Source: Capitulum mitella (lineage: Eukaryota > Arthropoda > Thecostraca > Pollicipedomorpha > Pollicipedidae). Taken from it: DNA of 64,000 nucleotides. Under the pieces are notes generated by a model. It was not told where the DNA came from. It worked only from the letters and a program-made list of their open reading frames with translations, and did not search any database. The DNA is taken from contig CP099849.1 of NCBI GenBank assembly GCA_030062745.1, positions 18,522,144 to 18,586,143 on the forward strand, in the 5' to 3' direction. Positions within the stretch are counted from its first letter, which is position 1; the number at the start of each line of letters is the position of its first letter. Of the stretch, positions 47,525 to 58,744 are shown piece after piece. A program made the position numbers and the translations under genes.

Positions 47525-49840
47525 CCATGTAAACCAAAATATATGGGCCCCATAAGTGGGGAAAAAGACCAAGGGTTCACATGGTTGCCTCCCTACACCA
47601 AACATGAGAGAATATGTCCTGGCTACCAAATGTGATTCTTTAGTGACCGTCTGCAAGAACGTATCAGTTAGTCAGAATTATCAAACGGCTTGTGAGTGTA
47701 AGGGAAAAAGCAATAGTTGCTGGTGAATGATGAAGTAAGTAATCTGCTCAAGTTCAGTGTCTGGTGGCAGAAGTCTAGACTTCCAAGCCTGGGATAGTAG
47801 GATTTATAGATCATGACCCACTGAGTGGCATAATCATGCTGATGGCTCACTGAGTAAAAAGGTTTGAAGCATTTCTGACTAACCTTTCTTGAAACTGGTG
47901 AGATTCTTTTGAAACATTTTTTTATGACCTGAGGTGGATGAGAACAAAAGGAAAAAACAAGAGCAGATACCACAATAAACATGTGTCCTTCATGACATGT
48001 ATATTGGCCTGTACTGAGCACAATTTTTACAAGGTGAAGATTCAGTTTGTATGCAGAATTACAACCTGACCTGTGGTTCAAGGAACATTACATTGTTATT
48101 CTGGAATGCAAAACTGACAGTCATGATGTGTGATAAGCAATGGTTATCATGAACAAGCATTTTTATGAAAGAGTTGGATGGGGGTACCACAAGTGGATAT
48201 GATGGCAGGCCATGATGTTTGCCACGAAAGTGGAAAACCATGGCAACAGTGACAAGGCAATACCATTTGCCAAAAGTATTGGACCAGAGCATTTCAAACC
48301 ACATGGAAATAAAACCACACCATGGATGCATCCAAATCAGTTCTGTATACTTCGCGACAAACGTGCTAAAGACGATGCTTGGAATTCGCCTCGGTGCGCC
48401 ATTAGCGGTTAAAAAGTAGTTGAAAATGGCCGCAAAATCTCAACCTGTTGCGTTTTTACGCGTACAGATGCGTCAAAAGTTAAAACAAGTTAAACTTTTG
48501 ACCTCCACGCATCCGTCGCGTACCCTTCCGTTTTTCTATGGACGCCTAGGCGTCCTTTCTGCCTTCACACCTGTATTTTGCGTTTAACGAGTGTTTACGC
48601 GTAATTTTACGTATGCATACACGTTTTTTGACGCAGCCGTATGCGTCGCCGCAGAAACGCAGCCGGTGTGAATCCTTTAAAGTATTACCGGGCTGCATGC
48701 TGGAACCAAGTACAACCCAAGCATTTGCAGGAGATAAACTAAGGGTGCCCTTTCTGAATCATGAGTATAAAAGGACCCCCAGAAGAGTTTGGGTTTGATG
48801 AGTTGGACCAGGATGATGTTGTTAAGTTACATTCCACAGGAGGTTGACACAAGGTGAGGTTAAAAAGTCAAAACACTTCCTGTTTTATGTTTATTGTGGC
48901 ACATGGGTTATATATGCCATCCTGCCCACTGGAATTTGTTGTGGTCAGCATGGCCTTGCCTGAGGAATTTTGATAGGGGAGCCAGGTCTTGTAACACAGT
49001 ATGCCAGTAGCACCTTCATGGTAGTGTGGCATGAAAATGAAATCACATGAAATCCTCATATGTGTCAGTTCAGCATGTATATTAATGTATTTGCAATCTG
49101 AGGAGCAATATTTTCCTTGGTTAGAATTGTTTACTGTGCAGAACTTGTCTTTTTAACAACCATGTTTTTTTGCCTTGTGAATGATCAGTTTTCCTGATTG
49201 CTGGCCTTTTCATGAGCAATAAGCTCATTTAAACCACAGCAGCCCTATGTTTTGGCACCTTCTGGTTCAAAAGTGTCCTTGCATTTTGCCTCTTGCCTTA
49301 GGTAGCATCATTGGCCCTTATGTGTGATTTTTGGGTTACATGGATGCCAAGAAAAACATTTTTATAGAAGCATAACGAAGTCTGTTGGAACATGTCATTA
49401 ATGCACAGTTCAGCCTACAAATGTGGACTGGATAACAATGTACTGCTGCATAATGCATGTGATAACTGCATCCCACATGAAGTGATGGATATTGCTTAAA
49501 ATCATTTTCAACATTATGTTATCTCTTTACACAACCATCTCCAGTGACTATGCATATTGTCAAGTTTTATTTTACCATGTTTTTTTGTGCCTACTATAGT
49601 CATTAAGTTAACTTCTGCAAAACTTGAAAGAGTGAATCCCAGTCTGGCCAAACCAATGACATGTGTCACTACATTGCTGCAGTGTTTGACTGGCTGTGTT
49701 CCTTGGAAATACAATTTTAGTAAGTTCTAGTTCTGGTGTCATTCCTACAGCACGTTATGGGTCTGTATAGTCTTTCTTTGCTCCATTCTGTGAACTCTGT
49801 GACCTGTGTAGTGTGTAGGCCCGAACAGGCACTGGGAATT
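47525..49840. other. AT-richer stretch without a recognised gene
   Basis: Composition is lower in GC and CpG than the neighbours. Around 48440-48680 is a CpG-dense island with ACGCGT/GCGTC motifs and a small inverted pair, CCTTCACACCTG / GCCGGTGTGAA. No domain is visible in any frame. Confidence 0.4.
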
Positions 49841-49844
49841 TCTG

Positions 49845-51967
49845 GACAGGATTGTCAACGACACGTTGTGTTGTGTGCCCACGGAGCTCCATACCTGACA
49901 GCTTCTTGGTCAGACTGTTCTTTGTGATGGCAGCCAAGGCCTTGCAGAGTAAAGTGCCATATGGGGCAGGAATATGGCAGTGCATCAGACTTAAGGAAAT
50001 AGCAACAGTAACAACTTAACATGTCCCTCCAAGATGCATATAACTTAAAAATGGGCATCGGAAGCACTCCGACCAAACATCTCAAGGCGCTGGTCATATT
50101 ACCATTATTACAGAAGCACAGTACTAAATCAAACAGAGGCCAGATGCAAAGCCACTGGCATTGCAGGCTAATCCAGTTACACACTGTGGTAAGTGGTCCC
50201 ACCCCAGGTCACGGCCATGCGTCTTGGCCTCTGATGACGCTGAGACCCGCGCTGCGGGGCACAGTTACCATTGGTCTCATCGCCGTCGGCCTCGTCTGCG
50301 GCACGCGCGCCGCCAGATGGCGACTGGCAGCATCCTCGCCGCCATTCGTCCCGTCGGGAGATCGCGCTGGCAGCTCCCACAGGGCGCGCCACTTATCCTG
50401 CTGAGGAGCGCCGGGCTGGTGCAGGCTGGACGGTATCGCCTCGGCCGCCGGCTGCTTATCGCCACTAGTGGCCCGACGCTGCTTCCGATTGGAAGGGCCA
50501 CCAGAGGGCGAAGGGGCCGGACATATCGATGTTTCCTGCGGTGCTCCGCTCGCTGGGTAGTTGGATGACGTAGTCACGCCGTCTTCCCACAGCAGCGACA
50601 GTTCCTGACCTGTCCTACAGGCCCGACTTCTCATCTTAAATCAGGACCTCCTGGCCCGGACGTAGAGGGCGCTGGGGGCGCGCTGATGCGTCGTAACGCT
50701 CCGCAACACGGCATCCGACGTCTTTCGCCTTGCGCTCGCAGAGGTCGGCTGCCTTCTGCCAGACCTGGGCGAATGCCCGGTGGTGCGCCGGCACGGTCGG
50801 CCGCAGCTGGTGGCCATAGACGATCTATGCGGGCGAGCGACGTTCCGTTCTGGGCGTGTTGCGCAGCTCCAGCAGGTCGTGCGCGAACTCGTCCGTGTTG
50901 AGGTCGCCGCGCAGTGTCGCCTCCATGACGAGTCTCTTCGTCGCCTTCACTGCCGCCTCGGCGTGCCCATTAGACTGGGGAAAGCGTGGCGAGGAGACCT
51001 GGTGTTTTACACCTCACCACCGAAGAAAATTTCGAGTGCGCCGGGCACTCTGGCTCACTGGGGACCTTCCTCGGTACGCAGGACGCTGGACGTCCGTGCT
51101 CAGTATGGCTAAATTCAGCCAGTCGGATGTCAGGGATGTAGATATTAATTCATGCTACTAGATCGCACTGCTGGTAGGCTTTCTGGCAGCTGTATTGCTC
51201 CTCCCATTATCTGAGAACAACCAGTGAGCACTGAGCAGAGGACGGTTGGTGTCTAAGTGCCCCAGGCAATACAAGCGCCCGGCCGGCCGGCCGAGGCGGA
51301 ACTCCCCGGCGCCTCAGGCGCCTCTGGCCGCTCGCCGTGTCCGGCCGCGGCGGCGCCCGGTGGCGGGCCGCCGGACAGCATGACTACATGCTCCATAAAC
51401 AGAATCTGCTGCTGCTGCAGGACCACCAGCTGCGTGAACAGTTCCAGGGGTGCAATGATCACGCCTCCATGGCCGAGCCACCGGCCACCGCGCCCGGTGG
51501 CACCCCGGCGCTGTCCGGATCCATGGATCGTGGGGCCTGACGAATAGAAACTGCGGTCAATGTCGGAGGCCCACCGCACCCCGCCGCCAGTCCACCGCAC
51601 ACTGCCCACGCACGAATGGCCTGTACGTCTGATCACCGGGAGTCCTACCGACCGCGCCATGTCGTGTCGTGTTCCCACTCGGAGCTTCACATTCGGCGGC
51701 CTGTGGGGTTACATTGTTTGTTTTAGATTGTTTGTTTTCTGGCTTCTTTTTTCGACGCATCAGACAGCATCGACCATTAGCGTCGTAGTTGGAAGCGACT
51801 AGTATTGCGTCAAGTCGTGTGTCTCGTCGGGCGTCAGTCGGTCGTCTGTCTGGGGTCGGACTGTTTATTCTGCCGGCGATCAAGCGCTCGCAGAATAAGC
51901 TGCCATGTGGAGCGGAATATGGCTGCTCGTCAGACGTAAAGGAAACAGTAACAGTAACAGCATAACA
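49845..51967 (-). mobile_element. Worn Ty3/Gypsy-type LTR retrotransposon, internally deleted
   Basis: On the minus strand it reads LTR, gag-like start, integrase end, LTR. Diverged direct repeats at about 49845-50013 and 51795-51959 share, for example, GTGCCATATGGGGCAGGAAT versus CTGCCATGTGGAGCGGAAT. Both end (plus strand) in ACAGTAACA, so the LTRs start TGTTACTGTT. The reading frame at 51253-51690 contains a Gln-rich stretch (VVLQQQQILFMEHV) like many gag N-termini. Protease, reverse transcriptase and RNase H are absent. Confidence 0.6.
50490..51040 (-). pseudogene. Ty3/Gypsy integrase fragment (core end and C-terminal domain)
   Basis: Minus-strand translation gives SPRFPQSNGHAEAAVKATKR, the integrase core around its third catalytic acid (Glu of GHAEAAVK). 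Then come LLELRNTPR, IVYGHQLRPTVPAH, RPGQEVLI and a GPY/F-like module ending SGTVAAVGRRRDYVIQLPS. Stops interrupt it, for example after RRSPA, after QEVLI and after SGL, so it is dead. The upstream two-thirds of the pol gene is missing. Confidence 0.75.
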
Positions 51968-51974
51968 AACTTCT

Positions 51975-54735
51975 TTAATTTGTAACAAGTCCGCTACCTT
52001 TCCTATGGTAGATTTGCATTCATCGGCGGGTATCGAGATGAAACTTTGCAGGTATGGATGTTCCTAGTTTCACCATCACTAGTTTCAAGTCAAGTTACCA
52101 GGCAGTTACCTCTGCAAAGTAATATGTGAGTGGTAACAAGGGTGGAGACAGTTTCGTGAGAGAGTGATCTCTTGAAATGTTGGCGTTGTGAGATGCAGAG
52201 GGATACGAAACAGTGCTGCTTGGAAGTAAAAGATTGCAGGCATCTACACGCCGCGTTAAGACTTATGAATTTACATATGCAGCATTAGAACAACTGCTAG
52301 AAGAATCAGTAATGGCAAAAATAAGACATTGAACGAACCAACCGTACTTGCAAGGAAAAGGCTGTAGACATCTACGCTCCGCTTCTTGACCAGAGGAATC
52401 AGTAATGGTTTGGATAAGATATGCAAATTGATCGCATTTCTTTCATGTCGCATGTAATTACTATATACATTTTACCATGCATGATTGGTCTCTAGCCCGC
52501 GTTTATGTTCGGAGGTGGGGACGACACGGTTACCCCACAGAATGTCGTATGGCTGAATATCGAATACAGAAATATTGAAAACAAAATGCCAAAAATAAAA
52601 CATCGAACAGGATAGATGTCGACAGATATGAACATCAAACTGGGAAAAGGTAAAAGAACGAAATATCGAATGTGGATAAATAACGAATAGCGATATTTAT
52701 GGACATGGAAAATATTGCGAGGCGAAATATTGAATGAACAAAGAACCGACGCAGTTTATAGAACTGGAAAAGTACGGACCTCGATTAACATCATAACGTT
52801 AAAATACCGAGTGACGAAGTAGTATCCCGAGGTTATGTGTTGTTTCATCGTATCAAGGACGGGTGTCGTAGACAGGCGGGTATACAAGTGGAATGGTCAA
52901 CTTTCGCATTACAAAACATGGAGATGGACAGCATGGAAACACTAATTATCTAATAGGATGAACGTTATACCAGGACATAAATCTGATGATGAGGTGGCCA
53001 AGACTTCCATCTGTTAAGGTCGTGGACGGAATTCAAGTCAAGATTGTTCGAAATTTTCCAGCTCTTTCCCATGCTGTGACTGTTGTTGGCAGATGCGGTA
53101 ATCAGCGCGGGCCGTCGCCCGAGACCGGCGGTATATTCTATGGTTGTTGTATCCGAGGCGCTGGGAAAAGGATTTTCCGGCCCACTGCCATGCGTTGTTA
53201 CGAGGTGGAAGATCCCTGGCAACATGAGTCACAGCTTATCCTCAAGACCACAGGGAAAAGAGAAAGATAATTTTTTGGCGCCCAGAATCTCGTTCACTGT
53301 ATGACGTAAAATGACCGTATTTTTTATCCACACCATCAGGTCCATTGGCGCAACCAGGATAGTTATCTAGTCTGCTCAGTTCAGCAACCCCCGAAACAAC
53401 AGGAATATTTATTTCAGGGAATTCCAGCTAAACAGTGTGCTTGCTCCCTCTGCATTGTGCTGCTATGTGTCGTGTCATGTTTTTCATTTAAATCTGTGGT
53501 GCGTTGGTGATCCCTGCCCCGATATTTTGTCATTTAACCATATATCATTTGGTATATAGCCCGTTGATATGCATGCTGTGTCGATATTTCTGTTGAACAT
53601 TTTAAATGGAATGTTTTCCATTCCATGTTTTGTCCGATGAAATAATTGCGTCTCCATGTCCCCAGATCGATATATTTCATTCCATACTTTCCTGTTCGAG
53701 ATTTACGCCCGTGGTTATTTATGTTGCTCGATGTTTTGTGTTCGCTGGCTTGCTTTCAACATCTTTCCGTTTCATATCGTATGGTATTATGTCTTGAAAT
53801 CGAACGACACATGCCAACGATTTTGGTTCCACTTGGAAGAAAATGGCTGATTTGGGAAAAAATTGACTTCAAAACTGCACCAAGAGCTTCATGAGAAGGC
53901 AAGCAGTTGCGAAAAACGGTCACATTTAAGTCAGAAATGCTTGGTCTAGAAAGATACACTCTGCGCAAGTAGACCACTTCGAAATAGCGCAGCCCTGGTT
54001 TCCAGAGCACGGCTGCATAAAAGATAATTATGCTTTCCTAGATCCCGTTCTTTTTTCTTGCATCTGACCCTCTGTCTACCCCGCCCTTGCCCCCGTTATA
54101 TTTTGACCGCATTGTTTTGGGCCTTTCCCTTTTCGCAGCATAAGAGATGTTATCAGCATATGCAGTTTGCGTACACTGCTACTGGTGATTCAGTCGCAAG
54201 AAAAATTGGTACAGTTTTTTTGCAGTGATTCGCATTAAAAGAAAATGCAACATGTCCACAGAAAAACAGTATTAAACTTAACAATTTTGGGCATTTCGGC
54301 TGCCCCCCCCCCCCAGTTGCCCAGTTTTGCGTTGACTGGGGAGGGGGCTGGCGACTCCACTGCGACGATTGAGCTTCTCAGTTAACATCTTTTGACGAGG
54401 CACTGGCAACGAGCGAGAATGAGGTCCCAGAAAAAGTCCAACAAAAATGTGCGGGGCTCATGCTACGTATTAAATTGATTTGCAAGTACGATGTAGAATG
54501 AATATGTTTGGTTTTTGCCTCCGGAAGCGTATGGTATGTAGTCATCATGGCCAATATCTCTCGTCTGCACATGCTACCTAGGTAGTAGGTAGTGAAGAGT
54601 TCACGCGATGTTATTTTTGATTGGCATAGTCGATTTGATCTTGCGACATCAAGAATGTTTTCGGTCAATTGTTGGTTCATGCCTTGTGTAAAGTTGTTGA
54701 AGTTAGGCTAAGTTTGCCAGAGTTTTAAGGGCTTT
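51975..54735. other. No gene recognised
   Basis: AT-moderate intergenic sequence. Short open frames across 52965-53300 and 53600-53900 overlap on both strands and show no domain. A poly-C run lies at 54304-54314. Confidence 0.45.
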
Positions 54736-55007
54736 TTTGCTTAACCCTCGCCCGTATAGCGGGGTTGATGCAACCTCCCTGAGCTTTTCCGAGGACACCT
54801 TCCGAAGGTTTGGTGTCTGAAGCTTGGTGTACGTTCTTGGGCATACTTTCCAGATCTTATGGTGAAGTATTTTTCTTCTACGTGGCCATGGTAACGAGCT
54901 ATGACGTCATGACAGGAATCATGTCAGTCGTTTTTGCTCGTCGACGTGGCTGGTTTACAACGATCTCAGTTTTGTTTTGCTGTAAGACGGTTGGAGTGCA
55001 CAAATAG

Positions 55008-55011
<4 letters not shown>

Positions 55012-55057
<46 letters not shown>
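55012..55057. repeat. (TA)n microsatellite
   Basis: About 23 uninterrupted TA units. Confidence 0.95.
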
Positions 55058-55059
<2 letters not shown>

Positions 55060-55562
55060 ATCGACTCCGAATTGTATGTTCAATAAGACTATGCATATAT
55101 TTAGTAGGCCTGTGGTCACTACCGGAGTTATCGAGGGTGTAAACTGAGGCCATGAGCTACGGTGGGAAACACCTTACTTCCTGTGTTTGGGAATGCGATA
55201 GGAAATATGTATCGCAAAACAACCTACATATTCGAATTGCTTAGGTGTAAGGAATCGAGTGATATAAATTTGGTGCAATTTGTCTTTTATTTCATGAAAA
55301 GAGGGCGCAACGCAGCGAACACCAGACTTTCGCTCCGACGGGCGGAGCGGCGTCGGCCGCGGAGCGATGAGTCTGTAATACCACAGCATGCGTAAAATTA
55401 GGTTTTGTGTTGAACATCAACTCGGAAACGCTTCTAAGGCATCTGCTTTAAGATTTTTAGATAATCCGAAGTCATTCTAGGCCATTGGCTTTAGATAACC
55501 TCGGATAATCTTGGATGACCTAAGATGACATTTATATGTTATTCAGCATTAATACTTGTTAG

Positions 55563-57546
55563 CCCGCGCACGACCGTCGGTCCGTTTCGAACATCGGCGA
55601 CTGGGGGGGGGGGGGCAGTTGGCCGCCCCCCTCTAACTCGCGAACAGTTGGTCGCACGATAAAAAATAAGCACACCGTTAGAAAGCCTGTGACGAGTCGA
55701 GCTCGAAACTGGTCTCATTTTTTAGTTTTAGATAATATGTAAGCAACTTACGCCCTATATACCTTTTCTCATAGCCGACTGCATGAGACCGAGAAATGGC
55801 CTGAATCTCAAGGGCTGTGACTAATAACGCATAAATAAAGGCACCAGCGCACAAGTAAACGTCCGCAAATGCCGATACACGTCTAATTTCCCCAGATATG
55901 TTAAATATATACGCCGAAACGTTGAGTTAAAGACACGGCAATTCTCGCGCCGGCTTTCGGCGTGCGCCTGAGCCGTATGCAGTAACAAATTGACGGGAAC
56001 TAATGTTAGCGTTCTTTATTTTCGGGAAAAAGCCTACCTATGTATGTTTTATTGATCTTAATGATTCTTGTGATGGTTTTTCATGCCTAAATTTTGGAAA
56101 AATTCATTAGATACCGATCTACACAATTGGCGCAGCTTTATTGGTGAGAGACTGTTTATTTCCAAATATGCCATTTTTTCAAACTTTTTGAGGTTCCTGG
56201 CATTGCTTCCGTCTGTGCTAGCTAGTTCCGCCATTTTCTACGCATTCTGATTAATTCATCGCTAATTTTGACGGTGGTACATTTTGGCTCACTGCAGTTA
56301 TTCGTGACCTGACCTCAGGTCAATGGCTGGAAGTCGTTGATACTTTGCCCAATGACGGCAACTAGATGTCTGCTTGACTCCACACTAAAAATGTTTTGAA
56401 ATATTCCGTCAGTTTCCGAAAAACGACGATAGTCTTAAAAAATGGGCCTGACCTTAGGTCAGTGATCCTATTGACCTAATGACCTAGGTCAGGTCAAACA
56501 GACCTATGTCCAAAAAAGTTAAGCGCCCTCTAACGTTTTCGCAAAACAAGATATCTCAATAATACTTGCAAGGATTAGTGATCGTGATAGATGCAACAAA
56601 TCTGCTATCTCAGATTTTTCGGAATTTTCCGGGTCATTGACCTAAGGTCAAGCCCATATTTAAGATAGGTCGTCGTTTTTTCGGAAATTGACGCAATATT
56701 TTACAACATTTTTAGTGTGGAGTCAAGCAGACATCTAGTTACTGTCATTGGGCAAAGTATCAATGACTTCCAGCCATTGACCTGGGGCCAGATCACGAAA
56801 AACTGTAGTGGGCCAAAATGTACTACCGTCAAAATTAGCTATGAATTACTCAGAATGGGTAGAAAATGGCGGAACTAGCTTGCACAGACGGAAGTAATGC
56901 CAGGAACCTAAAAAAGTTTGAAAAACGGCATATTTTGGAAATAAACAGTCTCTCGCCAATAAAGTTCCGCCAATTGTGTAGATCGGTAACTAATGAATTT
57001 TTCCGAAATTGAAGCATGGAAAACCATCACAAAAACCAGTAAGATCAATAAAGTTTACATGGCTTACAGCTTATTCACAGCTTTTTTCGCGAAAATAAAG
57101 GAACGCTAAAATTAGTTCCCGTCAGTTTGTTACTGCATACGGCTCAGGCGCACGCCGAAAGCCGGCGCGAGAATTGCCGTGTCTTTAACTCAACGTTTCA
57201 GCGTATATATTTAACAAATCTGAGAAATAAGATGTGTATCGGCATTTGCGGACCTTTACTTGTGCGCTGGTGCCTTTATTTATGCGTTATTAGTCACAGC
57301 TCTTGAGATTCAGGCCATTTCTCGGTCTCACGCAGTCAGCTATGAGAAAAGATATATAGGGCGTAAATTGCTTACATATTATCTAAAACTAAAAATGAGA
57401 CCAGTTTCGAGCTCTACTCGTCACATGGTTTCCAACGGTATGCTTATTTTTATTGTGCGACCAACCGTTCACGAGTTAGAGGGGGGCTGCCAACAGCCCC
57501 CCCCCCAGTCGCGCATGATCGCAACGGACCGGCGGTCATGCGCGGG
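55563..57546. mobile_element. 2 kb near-perfect palindromic TTAA element
   Basis: The left arm 55563-56478 and right arm about 56631-57546 are inverted copies of roughly 915 bases with scattered differences, around a 150-base spacer. The ends are CCCGCGCACGACCG and CGGTCATGCGCGGG. The flanks are TTAG (left, one change) and TTAA (right). The spacer and right arm match 34060-35148. The left arm is therefore a second, inverted copy of the right end in place of the normal left end. Confidence 0.85.
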
Positions 57547-58029
57547 TTAATTGAAATGCTACATTTTACTTCAGCGTCTATTATTACCTACAAAATGCTT
57601 CTGCATTTTTGTAAGCAATCCGAGAATGCATTTTAGTCCACGACCCCGCATGACAAGGATTGACCTAGCCTGATCTGCATCGGACTTCATGTGTAAAATA
57701 CAGTCATGTGGTGTACAGATAGGGAGTCATAACTGATTGACTCCCTAGCCGTTTCGTTTCATCATAATTCATTCTTGGGCGTTCATTTGCGCTTAAACTT
57801 GAAAAAGTACCACTTTCGGCCAATTTTTGACCCTTGACTCGAACTGGAAGGTCATCCGCTGGCCTAAGACCTTAAAAAGAGATGACAATCGCGAGATCTC
57901 GTCACGCGCAAGACGCTGGTTTTTTCCCCGACACTTTAGGGCGCACGATGTGGAACTGGTCGCGGGGTCGTACTCCCCCTCCCGTACGTTCGCGTTGTGC
58001 AGAAGGCCCCATACGGGCGATGGTTAAAT

Positions 58030-58740
58030 ATAATTAACAAATAGGTCATGAAGCACGCTCCTTCGATCAAAAGTCTTGGCAGCTAGGGAAATTTCCCAAA
58101 ACTACTCATTGCTTAGACAATGTTTTATCTCTTAGTATTAGAAAATAGTGGAAATTTTATGTCGGAATTTTGTATCATTTTAGAAACCTTTCTCCAAACC
58201 GTGTGAGAAAACTCCAGGCAAAACTTTGTTACAGGGAAATGGAAATTGGGCATATTTAAATTTAAATCACTGCGTTGTTTACTTCCATGTTACAAATTCA
58301 TGCTGCAGCAGTCAGCAGGTGCTGTAAGGTAGTCTGCAAGGCGATCTGGCTGGCAGAGACCCACTGAGTGTAGATGTAATAAATGCACGATACGATCTCG
58401 TTAATTTGTATTTTAAAGCATGCACCAGGCATGGGAAGTTCACTGATTCGAGTTCAATGAGCAGCCATACATCATGGGACCATCGACAGTTTGCTCACAG
58501 CGCCTGTTTCATGCGTGCTGTAGCTAGTTTAGTATAAGTTAGCAGAGCTCCAGTCTCGTTCCTAGATATGGAGATTTGTAGTACGATAACGATCTACTTC
58601 CCGTCAGTTGGACGTATATCAAATTAGTTATTAAAGCAGATGTGATTGGATTTAATGTGGCTGTAATGGATTTAAAGCAAAAGGTGCTGAACCCTCTGAT
58701 GCTCTGAGAGGAGTCATTTGCTCAAAGTTCACAGCGTTCA
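58030..58740. promoter_or_regulatory. Upstream region of the FKBP6-like gene
   Basis: AT-rich sequence directly before the start codon. No TATA box or initiator can be assigned with confidence. It would contain the promoter and 5' leader if the gene has no upstream exon. Confidence 0.25.
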
Positions 58741-58744
58741 CACC

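Larger units (their letters stand above)
54745..58023. mobile_element. Outer TTAA-type element enclosing the palindrome
   Basis: TTAA (54741-54744) followed by CCCTCGCCCGTATAG is mirrored by CCATACGGGCGATGG and TTAA (58024-58027). If these are a pair, the element is about 3.3 kb, of which 2 kb is the nested palindrome. It has no coding capacity. A solo relative of this end (TTAA then CCCTCGCCAAGACATGG) is at 32628. Confidence 0.5.
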
